Assembly: GCF_026151335.1 (NCBI RefSeq)
Contig: NZ_JAMQPP010000006.1
Reading direction: 5' to 3' (one strand)
Source: Leptospira_A soteropolitanensis
GTDB taxonomy: Bacteria > Spirochaetota > Leptospiria > Leptospirales > Leptospiraceae
Length of the DNA stretch: 64,000 bases
Under the pieces are notes generated by a model that saw only the letters and a program-made list of their open reading frames with translations, was not told where the DNA came from and ran no database searches. Within the stretch, counting starts at the first letter, position 1; each line of letters opens with the position of its first letter. Shown here piece by piece: positions 26,799-35,125 of this stretch. A program made the translations under genes and the position numbers.

Positions 26799-28439
26799 AT
26801 GATCCAAGCTAGCGGCATTACAGTTTCCTTCGGGAAAAAACCCCTTTTCGAAAACGTCTCCATTAAATTCAAGCCTGGATGCCGTTACGGTCTGATTGGG
26901 GCCAACGGGTCCGGGAAATCGACCTTTATGAAGGTTTTAGCCGGTATTTTGCAGCCTACAGCCGGTTCTGTCGTTGTAGACAAAGACAAGAAGGTTGGAT
27001 ACCTCAAACAGGACCACTACGAATACGAAAATGAGACCGTTCTTGGTACCGTCCTACGGGGAAATCCAGAACTTTGGAATGTCATGACCGAAAGGGATGC
27101 TATCTATTCCAAAGAAGAAATGACAGATGAAGACGGAATGCGTATCTCCGAAATTGAGGAAATATTTGCTGATATGGGAGGGTACGAAGCTGAATCTGTA
27201 GCCGGAGAACTTCTAGAAGGACTAGGAATCCCTACATCCGCCCACAACCGACCATTGAATTTTCTTACGGGTGGATTCAAACTCCGCGTTCTTCTCGCTC
27301 AAGTTTTATTTTTAAAACCAGATGTTCTCCTTCTGGATGAACCAACCAACCACTTAGATATCAAAACCATCCATTGGTTAGAAGAACTTCTCATCAATTA
27401 CGAAGGTGTGGTCATTGTGATTTCCCACGACCGTCACTTCATCAACTCCGTTTCCACGCATATTGCCGATTTAGATTATAATACCATCCGTATGTTCCCA
27501 GGGAATTATGATGACTTTATGATTGCCGCAGAACAAACTCGTGAACAGTTAATGAGTGATAGCAAACGTGCCAAAGAAAAAATCGCTGACTTACAAGAGT
27601 TTGTTTCCAGATTTTCTGCGAACGCAAGTAAATCCAAACAAGCAACTTCCCGCCAAAAGATGATCGAAAAAATCAAAGCTGATATGGTGGATGTAAAACC
27701 ATCTTCCAGGGTAGCACCTTACATTCGTTTTAAGGCAAAACGAACGCTAGGAAAGGATGTGTTCGAAGCAATCAACATCTCCAAGGCTTATGATGGGAAA
27801 CCAGTCATTAAAGATTTTAGTACATCTATCACAAAAGGCGAAAAAGTTGGGATCGTAGGTACGAACGGAGTTGGTAAAACAACCCTACTCAAAATGTTAT
27901 TAAAAAAATTAGAGCCAGATTCTGGTCAGGTAAAATGGGGAGATTCTGTAGAAACTTCCTTTTTTCCACAAGACCACCGCGAAGCGATGGAACCTGATGC
28001 AGATACACTTGTGGAATGGCTGTTACGAAATTCGCCTCAAGGAACAGAAGTCCAAGAAATTCGTGCGATCCTTGGACGAATGCTTTTTTCAGGTGATATG
28101 GCAAACAAATCAACTACAGTTCTTTCTGGAGGTGAAAAATCAAGGATGATCATTGGTAAAATGATCCTTGCAGGAGACAATGTCATTGCTCTTGACGAAC
28201 CAACAAACCACTTGGATTTAGAAACGATTGAAGCTCTCAACTACGCCTTATCTTTGTTTGACGGAACAGTTATCCTTGTTTCCCATGATAGGGAATTTAT
28301 TTCCTCGCTTTGTACAAGAATCATCGAAGTGACTCCTGAAGGGATCAAAGATTTCAAAGGAAATTACGAAGAATTTTTGGAACGGGAAGGAAACGATTTT
28401 TACAAACGACTTACCGGCGGTGCCATTCTCACTACTTAA
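26799..28439 (+). CDS. ABC-F family ATPase (YbiT-like)
   Basis: A 546-residue soluble protein with two ABC domains and no membrane helices, the ABC-F layout. First domain: Walker A GANGSGKS at 34-41, signature LTGGFKLRVLLAQ, and LLLDEPTNHLDI. An interdomain linker rich in Lys/Arg (residues ~250-310) follows, then the second domain with GTNGVGKTT, LSGGEKSRMIIGK and ALDEPTNHLDL. ABC-F proteins act on ribosomes, rescuing or tuning translation; sequence around FENVSIKFKPGCRYGLIG recalls YbiT. It is convergent with an outer-membrane protein gene, the stop codons overlapping by 4 nt. Confidence 0.93.
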   Translation: MIQASGITVSFGKKPLFENVSIKFKPGCRYGLIGANGSGKSTFMKVLAGILQPTAGSVVVDKDKKVGYLKQDHYEYENETVLGTVLRGNPELWNVMTERDAIYSKEEMTDEDGMRISEIEEIFADMGGYEAESVAGELLEGLGIPTSAHNRPLNFLTGGFKLRVLLAQVLFLKPDVLLLDEPTNHLDIKTIHWLEELLINYEGVVIVISHDRHFINSVSTHIADLDYNTIRMFPGNYDDFMIAAEQTREQLMSDSKRAKEKIADLQEFVSRFSANASKSKQATSRQKMIEKIKADMVDVKPSSRVAPYIRFKAKRTLGKDVFEAINISKAYDGKPVIKDFSTSITKGEKVGIVGTNGVGKTTLLKMLLKKLEPDSGQVKWGDSVETSFFPQDHREAMEPDADTLVEWLLRNSPQGTEVQEIRAILGRMLFSGDMANKSTTVLSGGEKSRMIIGKMILAGDNVIALDEPTNHLDLETIEALNYALSLFDGTVILVSHDREFISSLCTRIIEVTPEGIKDFKGNYEEFLEREGNDFYKRLTGGAILTT

Positions 28440-29461
28440 AATTGAACCTGCAGGGAAAGGTTGATCGACTGAATCTCTTTCCCTGCCATTAATTCCGTCA
28501 CTAAACTGTATTTTCCTAAACCAATTTGTAAGCCCAAACTGCCATACCCAAAACCGGATCTATGGTTGTGCCTCGTTGAAAGTCGAATTCCTATAGCACT
28601 AGGAACAGAACCAAAATCATCTGGATTTGCCCTAGTAGAAATAGCAGCAAATCGACTTGCCTCTATGGCAGTATAACCATGATTATATACGAATCCAATT
28701 CCTGGAATGATAGAGAAAAAATCAATTGTATAGTTGTATTTCAAATCCAAAGACCCAGATACAATTCTTGACTCGTAAAACAAATCGTTTTGACCAATCC
28801 AACGGCGTTTATCTCCATCAATTCTAATTTGGGTAGGTCTTCTATCATACGAACTTAGATAAAGATCTTGGTTGGTTTGGAAAACTCCCAATCCAAAGGA
28901 AAACCCAGAATCAAGTGGGAAATATCGAAAAACAGCACCATAATTGAAAACTCTTCCCCGAACATCGGTGTTTCTAATTTTTACAAATGGTACATTGGCT
29001 TCTCTAAACTCATATGGGAAAAAATGGGTAGTTAGGTTCCACTGTTTTGCAAAAGCTCCATCCAACCATTGCCCTAAGTTGGCCGTAAAACTGAGTGAAG
29101 GTGATGCAGCTGCCCCTTTTTTTGGTAGTGTCCTAAGTTCCGAATTTTCGTAATAAAAGTCTCTGGCCTTTTCTTGTCCCTGCGAAATAGTATAACCAAG
29201 TCCCATTCGGTATCCTTGTACCTTAATGCCACCAGACTGGTTCGAATTCAAATTCTGTAAGACAGCATTATCACCCATTGATCGAAGAAATCCATTGGTA
29301 TAAATTTTATCGAATACGGGTTCTGCAAAATTTCCTAATAATTGGTATTCGCTCGGAATATTAGAACACTCACCACCTAAACAGAGAACCTGTGCCTCAA
29401 TGCGGTTCCCAATCAAGGGGATTGCCAAACTTAAAATGAAAATAGAGAATAAAAATCTCAT
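28436..29461 (-). CDS. Hypothetical outer-membrane protein, probable beta-barrel
   Basis: A 341-residue protein with an N-terminal signal peptide (FLFSIFILSLAIPLIG, cleavage near EAQ). The rest alternates short hydrophobic strands and polar turns with many aromatics (for example YRMGLGYTISQGQ, SLDLKYNYTIDFFSIIPGIGF and GFGYGSLGLQIGLGKYSL) and ends in LQVQF. The terminal Phe is typical of outer-membrane barrels that are assembled by BamA. No named family is recognised. Convergent with the ABC-F gene; RdgB lies upstream on the same strand after a 40-nt gap. Confidence 0.7.
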   Translation of the reverse strand: MRFLFSIFILSLAIPLIGNRIEAQVLCLGGECSNIPSEYQLLGNFAEPVFDKIYTNGFLRSMGDNAVLQNLNSNQSGGIKVQGYRMGLGYTISQGQEKARDFYYENSELRTLPKKGAAASPSLSFTANLGQWLDGAFAKQWNLTTHFFPYEFREANVPFVKIRNTDVRGRVFNYGAVFRYFPLDSGFSFGLGVFQTNQDLYLSSYDRRPTQIRIDGDKRRWIGQNDLFYESRIVSGSLDLKYNYTIDFFSIIPGIGFVYNHGYTAIEASRFAAISTRANPDDFGSVPSAIGIRLSTRHNHRSGFGYGSLGLQIGLGKYSLVTELMAGKEIQSINLSLQVQF

Positions 29462-29501
29462 AATGCCAAATAGGTTTATTAAATGATAAATCTAACCTTT
29501 G

Positions 29502-30098
29502 TTACTTTTTATGAGAAAGCCAATCCAAAAAAAGATCCATAGCCTTTTTTCTGTGAGAGACTGTATTTTTTTCCGATTCAGGAACCTGGGAAAATCGTTT
29601 TTCGAAGGGAGGGTAGAAAAAAATGGGATCGTACCCAAATCCATATTTACCTTCTTCGTCATAATCAGTACAAATCAGACCATCCACTCGGCCTTCAAAA
29701 GAAACGGCATGAGTTCCATCTACATAACTTACCACACAACTATAATAAGCATCACGATTCTTATTAGCACCTAATCTTTGTAAAAGGAAAAGAGCACGGT
29801 CTTTGTCGCTAAGTCCTGGACCTCCGAATCGTGCTGAATACACCCCCGGTTCTCCACCGAGGGCCGGAACTGAAATTCCTGAATCATCAGCAAAGGAAGG
29901 AAGACCGGTCAGTCGAAAAAGTTCTTTTGATTTGATAAATGAATTACCAGTAAATGAGGTTTCTGTTTCTTCTGGTGCGAAGTTGATTCCTAAGTCTTTC
30001 GGAAGAACAACATCATACCCATAAGGGGAAAGCAACATTTGCATTTCCTTCCATTTGTGTAAACTGCCGGAAGCAAATGCTAAAGTTTTTTTTGTCAG
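29502..30098 (-). CDS. rdgB: XTP/dITP diphosphatase (non-canonical purine NTP pyrophosphatase)
   Basis: RdgB/HAM1 removes inosine and xanthosine triphosphates from the nucleotide pool. Family motifs are present: FASGSLHKWKEMQ near the N-terminus (usual SGNxxKxxE), SFADDSGISV and APEETETSFTGNSF, GGEPGVYSARFGG, and YGFGYDPIFF with SHRKKA near the C-terminus. Starting at the first ATG (30044) would delete the N-terminal motif. The frame runs upstream and the best start is CTG at 30098, giving 198 residues, with GAGGAAG 7 nt before it. The CTG shares four bases (CTGA) with the stop of the STAS gene upstream. The start is inferred and unusual. Confidence 0.85.
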   Translation of the reverse strand: MTKKTLAFASGSLHKWKEMQMLLSPYGYDVVLPKDLGINFAPEETETSFTGNSFIKSKELFRLTGLPSFADDSGISVPALGGEPGVYSARFGGPGLSDKDRALFLLQRLGANKNRDAYYSCVVSYVDGTHAVSFEGRVDGLICTDYDEEGKYGFGYDPIFFYPPFEKRFSQVPESEKNTVSHRKKAMDLFLDWLSHKK

Positions 30099-30454
30099 TG
30101 GGAGTCTTCCTCGTCGAGTTGAAAGCCTTCCATAGCAGAAGATAAATCAGGGAAAATTTCAAATACTTTGTCGAGCATTGTAATTTCAAAAAGTTGTATC
30201 AAATCCTCATCAACAACTATTACCTTGATATCGCCATTCATCGGCTTTAATTTACGTTTGGTGGCGACGAAAATTCCAAGTGCAGTGGAACAAATATGAT
30301 GAACTTTCGTTAGATCCAGAATGATTTTTTTAACAGAACTTTGAGTGAGTTTCGAAAGTTCCTTTTCAATTTCATCGGAATCAACCTTGAGGATGGCCCC
30401 AGAAAATTTAATAATCCTTATGTCATCCTTGACTTGAACATCCATTCGATTCAA
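30095..30454 (-). CDS. STAS-domain anti-sigma-factor antagonist
   Basis: A single STAS domain of 119 residues: strand IRIIKFSGAIL, then SVKKIILDLTKVHHICSTALGIFV. The serine usually phosphorylated by an anti-sigma kinase corresponds to Ser56 in ICSTALG, where the family often has D-S-S/A-G. Such proteins are dephosphorylated by SpoIIE-type phosphatases and then bind the anti-sigma factor. Three such phosphatases are in this window, but no RsbW-type kinase. The gene lies between comF and rdgB, directly after the comF stop and overlapping rdgB by 4 nt. Its cognate partner is unknown. Confidence 0.85.
   Translation of the reverse strand: MNRMDVQVKDDIRIIKFSGAILKVDSDEIEKELSKLTQSSVKKIILDLTKVHHICSTALGIFVATKRKLKPMNGDIKVIVVDEDLIQLFEITMLDKVFEIFPDLSSAMEGFQLDEEDSH
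30106..30112 (-). promoter_or_regulatory. Shine-Dalgarno GAGGAAG upstream of the rdgB CTG start
   Basis: GAGGAAG lies 7 nt upstream of the CTG at 30098, within the last codons of the STAS gene. Its strength and spacing are what make CTG rather than a later ATG the likely start. Confidence 0.65.
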
Positions 30455-31129
30455 TCACCCCCCACTTAACAGTAGAACAACGCAAGTCACCTTTCTTGCC
30501 CCGGCCAATTTGTATAGCCTAGCAATTTCGTTTACAGTGGCGCCCGTCGTAAATATATCATCTACAATGAGAACATGAAGTCCCTCAATGATTCTATCAC
30601 TTTTTATGAATCCGAAGGCCTTTTTTGCATGAAAAAAACGCTTTTCGTATCCTTGGGAAGACTGTTTGTCCGCTGAAACCTTACACAAACTAGTATCTTC
30701 CCTGATTTTCCATAGCCGCGTCCATCTAGCTAGAAGGGCGTAGGAAGAATGATAAGGCCTTGGTCCACTTTTTAATGAGGACGGAACTAAGCTGACAAGG
30801 TCTGGCGGATCATTTTTTAGATCGTGTGCAAGGAACCTATGTCCCAAACAAAAGTATTTCGCAAGAGAACGTTCGTTTTCAAACTTCAAAGATTGGAAAA
30901 GACCCTTCTCAAATTTCCCCCGCCTTTGTAAATAGAAGACCTGGTCGTAAAAGACAAATCGGTCCAAGGGGTTTTTCATCCGGTTTGTTTTTAAATTTTG
31001 TTTTTGAGGAAGATAGTGTTGTTTCGTACAAAACTTACAGACGGACAAGAGTTCGGAAAAGAAATCAATCCTACCGCAACTGACACAAGGCTTTGGGAAA
31101 ATGAAGGACAAAAAAGAAACCCCTCTCAT
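30455..31129 (-). CDS. comF: ComF-family phosphoribosyltransferase-like protein
   Basis: A 224-residue ComF-type protein. An N-terminal zinc-ribbon-like part has CVSCG and CKFCT Cys pairs; the C-terminal PRTase domain has the PRPP motif VLIVDDIFTTGATVNEI. ComF proteins in other bacteria support DNA uptake or recombination; the exact chemistry is not settled. The annotated ATG (31129) falls in the loop of a strong hairpin and has no ribosome binding site. A TTG at 31111 is preceded by GAGAGGGG at 8 nt and would drop 6 residues. I keep the longer form but the start is uncertain. Directly abuts the STAS gene. Confidence 0.88.
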   Translation of the reverse strand: MRGVSFLSFIFPKPCVSCGRIDFFSELLSVCKFCTKQHYLPQKQNLKTNRMKNPLDRFVFYDQVFYLQRRGKFEKGLFQSLKFENERSLAKYFCLGHRFLAHDLKNDPPDLVSLVPSSLKSGPRPYHSSYALLARWTRLWKIREDTSLCKVSADKQSSQGYEKRFFHAKKAFGFIKSDRIIEGLHVLIVDDIFTTGATVNEIARLYKLAGARKVTCVVLLLSGG

Positions 31130-31145
31130 ATCGAAAGGGGTTTCT
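31110..31145 (-). terminator. Hairpin-T terminator after the OmpL47-like gene, overlapping comF start
   Basis: On the minus strand AGAAACCCCT pairs with AGGGGTTTCT (10 bp, arms 31136-31145 and 31115-31124) around an 11-nt loop, followed by T5-6 to 31110. It sits 37 nt after the OmpL47-like stop. The loop contains the ATG of comF (31127-31129). A second small hairpin ACCGC-AAATGA-GCGGT at 31146-31161 lies before it. Confidence 0.8.
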
Positions 31146-31181
31146 ACCGCAAATGAGCGGTTCTAGTTTTTTTTAATAGAA

Positions 31182-32255
31182 TTACTTAGCAGGGGTAGTT
31201 GCTTGTGGAGCTTCTACTTTTGTTTCCTCAGCTGATTTTTGGATCGTAGATGTTGGAGGAGTTAAATCCACAGTGAGCTTTACTTCCACGACATCGGATT
31301 GGTTTCCAACATTATCAACCGCCATAGCTTTAATGACGTGATCACCTTGTGTTTCAATGGCAATTGCTTCCACATAAGGTTTGTATTCTTCTTCGTCAAT
31401 TTTTACTAAAACTTTTTTGATACCGGATTCTTTATCAGTAGCATTTACGTAGAATACGTTTCCTTTTCTTTGGAAGTTTTTTCCATTGATATCCACTAAC
31501 GGGAAAGAAGGTACGATTTCAATGGTTGGTTTTACATCGTCTACGGTAATGATGATGGAAGATTCAGGAGAAGAATTTCCAGATTTATCTGTAGCGGAAT
31601 ACTTAACTACATTTGCTCCACCGTTCTCTAACTTGATTGGATCAGCATATACTTTTGCAGCTTCTTGGTTGATGCTGAATTGTACTTTTTCAACACCTGT
31701 TTGTTGGTCTTCTGCAACAAGAGTATAAGTATTATTTTTGGAAGCGAAAGGAACGCCATCTAATACAAAGAATTGTTCTTGGGGGACTAAATTGACTCTT
31801 GGAGCAGTATTATCCACATGAACCACAAGGATTTTCGGAGTTTCAGCATTTCCTACTTTATCCACAGAACGATAGTAAATTTCAGTAAGACCTTCTTCAG
31901 CAAGACGGATCGGTTGAGTGTATTTTCTGTATTCGCCATTTTTTGGCTTCCACTCAATAAAATCAATTGTAGATGATTCATCTTTTGCATCTAATGAGAA
32001 TGAAGTTTTGCTAGTAATGAAAAGAGCAGACGCATCAGAAGTAGAAGCTCCTGATTCTTTTTTGTCACCCAAGATGTCTTTTACAGTTGTCTCAACTTTA
32101 TCAACACCGTCTTTGGCTTGAGTAGAGGTAGATTCTGTTTTTGTGATTGCCTGGTCTTTTGTGGAAGTAGTGGCTTTTGGTGCAGCAACTTGTGCTGTGA
32201 TTTGGCCTGCGAAAGTAATAGTCAGTATGGCCAAAAGGTATTTGTGCGCCTGCAT
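31182..32255 (-). CDS. OmpL47-type beta-sandwich outer-membrane/surface protein
   Basis: The 357-residue product has a signal peptide (LLAILTITFAGQITAQ). Threonine/lysine-rich linkers follow at residues ~25-75. Three repeats of a beta-sandwich unit are visible, each with the pattern VDKVGNxE, VDNTAP or TDKSGNSSPES and ending in DxTPP or DVKP. They contain phrases such as GLTEIYYRSVDKVGN, GVEKVQFSINQEAAK and GIKKVLVKIDEEEYK. This matches the Big/OmpL47 repeat found in Leptospira OmpL47 and related surface proteins. An AAGGAG precedes the ATG at 10 nt. The terminator downstream closes the unit. Binding partners are unknown. Confidence 0.85.
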   Translation of the reverse strand: MQAHKYLLAILTITFAGQITAQVAAPKATTSTKDQAITKTESTSTQAKDGVDKVETTVKDILGDKKESGASTSDASALFITSKTSFSLDAKDESSTIDFIEWKPKNGEYRKYTQPIRLAEEGLTEIYYRSVDKVGNAETPKILVVHVDNTAPRVNLVPQEQFFVLDGVPFASKNNTYTLVAEDQQTGVEKVQFSINQEAAKVYADPIKLENGGANVVKYSATDKSGNSSPESSIIITVDDVKPTIEIVPSFPLVDINGKNFQRKGNVFYVNATDKESGIKKVLVKIDEEEYKPYVEAIAIETQGDHVIKAMAVDNVGNQSDVVEVKLTVDLTPPTSTIQKSAEETKVEAPQATTPAK

Positions 32256-32319
32256 TTGTATAAGTCTCCTTTTTACAGATAAAACATATATATCCCCCTT
32301 CTAAGGAATTATTGTCAAC
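32256..32319. promoter_or_regulatory. Divergent promoter region, OmpL47-like / FlaA-like genes
   Basis: 64 nt separate the two start codons. On the minus strand a TTGACA (overlapping the FlaA-like leader) is followed after ~20 nt by TATATAT, a poor spacing for a classic sigma-70 promoter. AAAAAGGAG (minus) and AAGGAATT (plus) serve as ribosome binding sites. Nothing else is certain. Confidence 0.35.
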
Positions 32320-32961
32320 ATGATTGCGCTAAGAAACTTAAGGAAACTCGCACTTTTTCTTTTCTTATTTGGAATGGTTCCGAATTGGGGCGAGAGCGGG
32401 ATTTGGCGGGAAATACTCCTCGAAAACTTTGAATTATCCAATTACAACCAAGGAAACTTGCGTACTAAATTAGAAAAAGGTACAAAACTTCCTGAAATTT
32501 CCCTTTCTAGCAATTTTACAGCGCCTATTCCGGGTTCCAAACAAGCATTAGTGCTTCGGATTCCCAAGGACGCAAATTTTCCTTTTTCATTGTATTTTCC
32601 GAAACCCATCGAAGTGAATGCATTTATCAAAGAAATCACCATTCCCATTTATTCATCACAATCCAACGGGAACCTAACACTGATCATAGAATCGCAAGAT
32701 GCGGAGGTAAGACAATTAAACCTCACTTCGCTAAATTATAGAGGTTGGAAAACCATTACCGTATCCATATCAAAAAATTTTGATCAAAATGATCGTGTTT
32801 TTCTTCAAAAAAGCTCTATCAGAATTCTTGGATTTTTCTATCTTCCTTATGAAAACAATGACCCGAACCAAGAGGTCCTGATTGCCATCGATGATATAAC
32901 TGCCATTGTGCGAGATAAATATAGGCCTCTTCGCAACAAAGAAATCCTTCTTGAAGATTGA
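32320..32961 (+). CDS. FlaA-like flagellar filament outer-layer family protein
   Basis: The 213-residue product has a signal peptide (residues ~8-22) and an extended beta-rich remainder. The C-terminal part contains LTSLNYRGWKTITVSISKNF, LGFFYLPYENNDP and AIDDITAIVRDKYR, which resemble the W-K and DDI-x-x-x-RDKYR blocks of spirochaete FlaA flagellar sheath proteins. From memory this is a short homologue, not FlaA1 or FlaA2 itself. If so it would be exported to the periplasm where the filaments lie. It is divergent from the OmpL47-like gene and not next to other flagellar genes. Confidence 0.6.
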   Translation: MIALRNLRKLALFLFLFGMVPNWGESGIWREILLENFELSNYNQGNLRTKLEKGTKLPEISLSSNFTAPIPGSKQALVLRIPKDANFPFSLYFPKPIEVNAFIKEITIPIYSSQSNGNLTLIIESQDAEVRQLNLTSLNYRGWKTITVSISKNFDQNDRVFLQKSSIRILGFFYLPYENNDPNQEVLIAIDDITAIVRDKYRPLRNKEILLED

Positions 32962-33038
32962 ATTTTCAGACCGATGGATGGATCCTTCTGTTAAAAAAAC
33001 TCTTTTCTTCATAACCTCATGACCGAACCTGATCCTAA

Positions 33039-33494
33039 ATGGAAATGGAACTGTCCCTAGAACAATACGAAACCCTGCTAAAGCTAGTGTATATGGGCGA
33101 CTGGGTCATTTCTACCCTGCAAGCCAAAGATCGTTCTGAAGATGAGCCTGACACAGACTCTCGGTTTGCCGATGTGGTACGTCATGTTTTTGCTCAAGCG
33201 GACCATGCTGGTCTTGGTAACATTGTCCAAATTGACCAAAACAATGGAGAGCCGTATTTGACCAGGGAATTTGAGGAAGAAAGTGGACTCGTAGATATCT
33301 TAGAAGACTACGAGGACGAAGTATTCTGGCAAGCTCTCATCGAAAGACTTGCTCATAGAGATTTTCTTCGTCATTACGGAGAAACAGCCATCTCCCAAAT
33401 GGCAATCGAAGAACGGATCGAAAAAGAAACGCCTTTTCATGACAAATGGGCCCAAGAGTTTCATGAAAACGGTTTGGAAAATATAAAAATCTAA
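33039..33494 (+). CDS. Conserved hypothetical acidic protein
   Basis: A 151-residue soluble protein, rich in acidic residues and predicted largely helical. It starts at the ATG at 33039, though the ATG two codons later (33045) is equally possible since no clear Shine-Dalgarno decides it. Recognisable phrases such as LEQYETLLKLVYMGDWVIS and EEVFWQALIERLAHRDF suggest a compact helical fold; residues 42-60 contain FADVVRHVFAQADHAG. No family is recognised. It is convergent with the 509-residue protein across a 101-nt gap. Confidence 0.7.
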   Translation: MEMELSLEQYETLLKLVYMGDWVISTLQAKDRSEDEPDTDSRFADVVRHVFAQADHAGLGNIVQIDQNNGEPYLTREFEEESGLVDILEDYEDEVFWQALIERLAHRDFLRHYGETAISQMAIEERIEKETPFHDKWAQEFHENGLENIKI

Positions 33495-33595
33495 TCCCTC
33501 TATCCTTATTAGTCGTCCTGCGAAAACAAAGCCCCTAAAAACACTAAACTCTCTGTTAGGCGAACATATAAAGAGTTCAAACTTTCTAAATGATC

Positions 33596-35125
33596 CTATT
33601 TCTGTTTTATTTTAGGCCAAAGCAATTTATCTTCTCGTTCTTTTTTTCGATTCATTGATTCACTAAGTCTTGTGCGTAAAATAAATTCAATTTGGTCTTT
33701 TGTCTGAAAAGGCAACTGCTCCGCATTAGAAATATTTCCGAGGTCTCTTAACAAAAGCTGGATCGATTCAAAAGCTTTTTCATTTAGAAAATCACCATTT
33801 GCCGGTAAACTTGTAATTCGATTCCAAGTTTTGATCGCATCCGTTTGAAGTTTAGAATCTTTGCGTGTATTTCCCGCTTCCCAAAGAATCCTTCCTTTTT
33901 CAAAGTATCCATCTTTGATCCTATATCCTTTCGGTGTTTTTGCAATCAGCGTGTCTAAAATTTCAACTCTCTTTTTGGAATAGGCTTCCTCCACATCCTT
34001 GGGCGCGAAGAGTTTCTTTTCTGCTAATAACTTTTTGTATTTTTCGGACATTCTTCGCAAAGTTTCATAACGAAGAGTTTGTTTTTGTTCAGGGGTTGCT
34101 AGTTTTAAGTATTCTTTTGCCTGAAAGTATTGTTCGAGAGCTCTGCCTTGAATTTCATAAATGTTTTCAATAGTAAAAAGAATCTCTGTGCCGGTATTCG
34201 TTCCTAAGTTCTCTGATAGTGCTGCCATCATTTGTCTAAGGAAATCTTCTTTGTTTAGATTTTCTTGAAAGTAATCAATAGCAAAGTAACTGGGATCACT
34301 ACTAAAAGGATAGGCTAATCTTTGTAAGTTTTCGTAATATAAATCTCTAACAAAAAAACTTAGATCCCCTTTATCAGGATCATATCCCATAAACCGAGAG
34401 ATAAACTCATCTAATTGTTTTTCTTTCTTTTGTTTGAGTGTCTTATCTAAATAACGAATACGATCTCCTTGAGGCATTGTCAGCGGAGACTTTGGTTCTG
34501 CTTCCCCTTCTTTAGAAATTCTCATCGTAATCGGAGGAGAGGATTCATCTCCTTTTCTAAATTCTTCTATGATCCGGTTTCGTTCTTTGTGAACAAATAA
34601 ATTGTCTTCTGCGCTTTCTATATCAACACGAAAAGGATCACGGATTCCTTTTACCGTTGGAAAAACATCTTTAACGATAATATCTTCATAATCACGATTT
34701 CTTTTGATGTAAGAATCCGCCACTCCAGAGTTTTCATTGATCTGGTCGTAATCATTTTTGAATTGTTTCCGTAAGGATGATGTACCTTCCAGATCCTTAA
34801 CTAATTCTTCCCATTGGCTCCCTTTATACTTACCTTTGGAAAATCCATTCCCTTCTCCATCCTCTCCGGTCTCTCCTTCACCTGGCTCATCGGAAGTTTC
34901 TGCATTTCCAGTTTCCCCACCGATTTTTCCAAAATTCATCTGAAAAGAGAGCTCTTTTCCTTCTTCTTGCCCATAAATCCAGGCCGGACCACAAAGGACT
35001 TTGTGATAAGGCGAATCTGCATTGTTGAATGAATATATAATTAATGTTATATGGAAGATAATAGAAATATAGAGAGCAATATAGAATCTACTTTCAAAGA
35101 GGGCTTTAAGGATTCCTTTTCGCAT
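33596..35125 (-). CDS. Hypothetical large membrane-anchored protein
   Basis: A 509-residue protein with a single N-terminal membrane helix (residues ~15-33, FYIALYISIIFHITLIIY) and a long soluble part. A Gly/Glu-rich linker (~70-95) is followed by mostly helical, charged sequence with TPR-like spacing near 300-420 (for example YFQAKEYLKLATPEQKQTLRY and AIKTWNRI). No family name is recognised; the layout is like other envelope scaffolds in this genus. It overlaps the 3' end of lnt by 20 nt, so the two are probably co-transcribed (lnt first). Confidence 0.75.
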   Translation of the reverse strand: MRKGILKALFESRFYIALYISIIFHITLIIYSFNNADSPYHKVLCGPAWIYGQEEGKELSFQMNFGKIGGETGNAETSDEPGEGETGEDGEGNGFSKGKYKGSQWEELVKDLEGTSSLRKQFKNDYDQINENSGVADSYIKRNRDYEDIIVKDVFPTVKGIRDPFRVDIESAEDNLFVHKERNRIIEEFRKGDESSPPITMRISKEGEAEPKSPLTMPQGDRIRYLDKTLKQKKEKQLDEFISRFMGYDPDKGDLSFFVRDLYYENLQRLAYPFSSDPSYFAIDYFQENLNKEDFLRQMMAALSENLGTNTGTEILFTIENIYEIQGRALEQYFQAKEYLKLATPEQKQTLRYETLRRMSEKYKKLLAEKKLFAPKDVEEAYSKKRVEILDTLIAKTPKGYRIKDGYFEKGRILWEAGNTRKDSKLQTDAIKTWNRITSLPANGDFLNEKAFESIQLLLRDLGNISNAEQLPFQTKDQIEFILRTRLSESMNRKKEREDKLLWPKIKQK

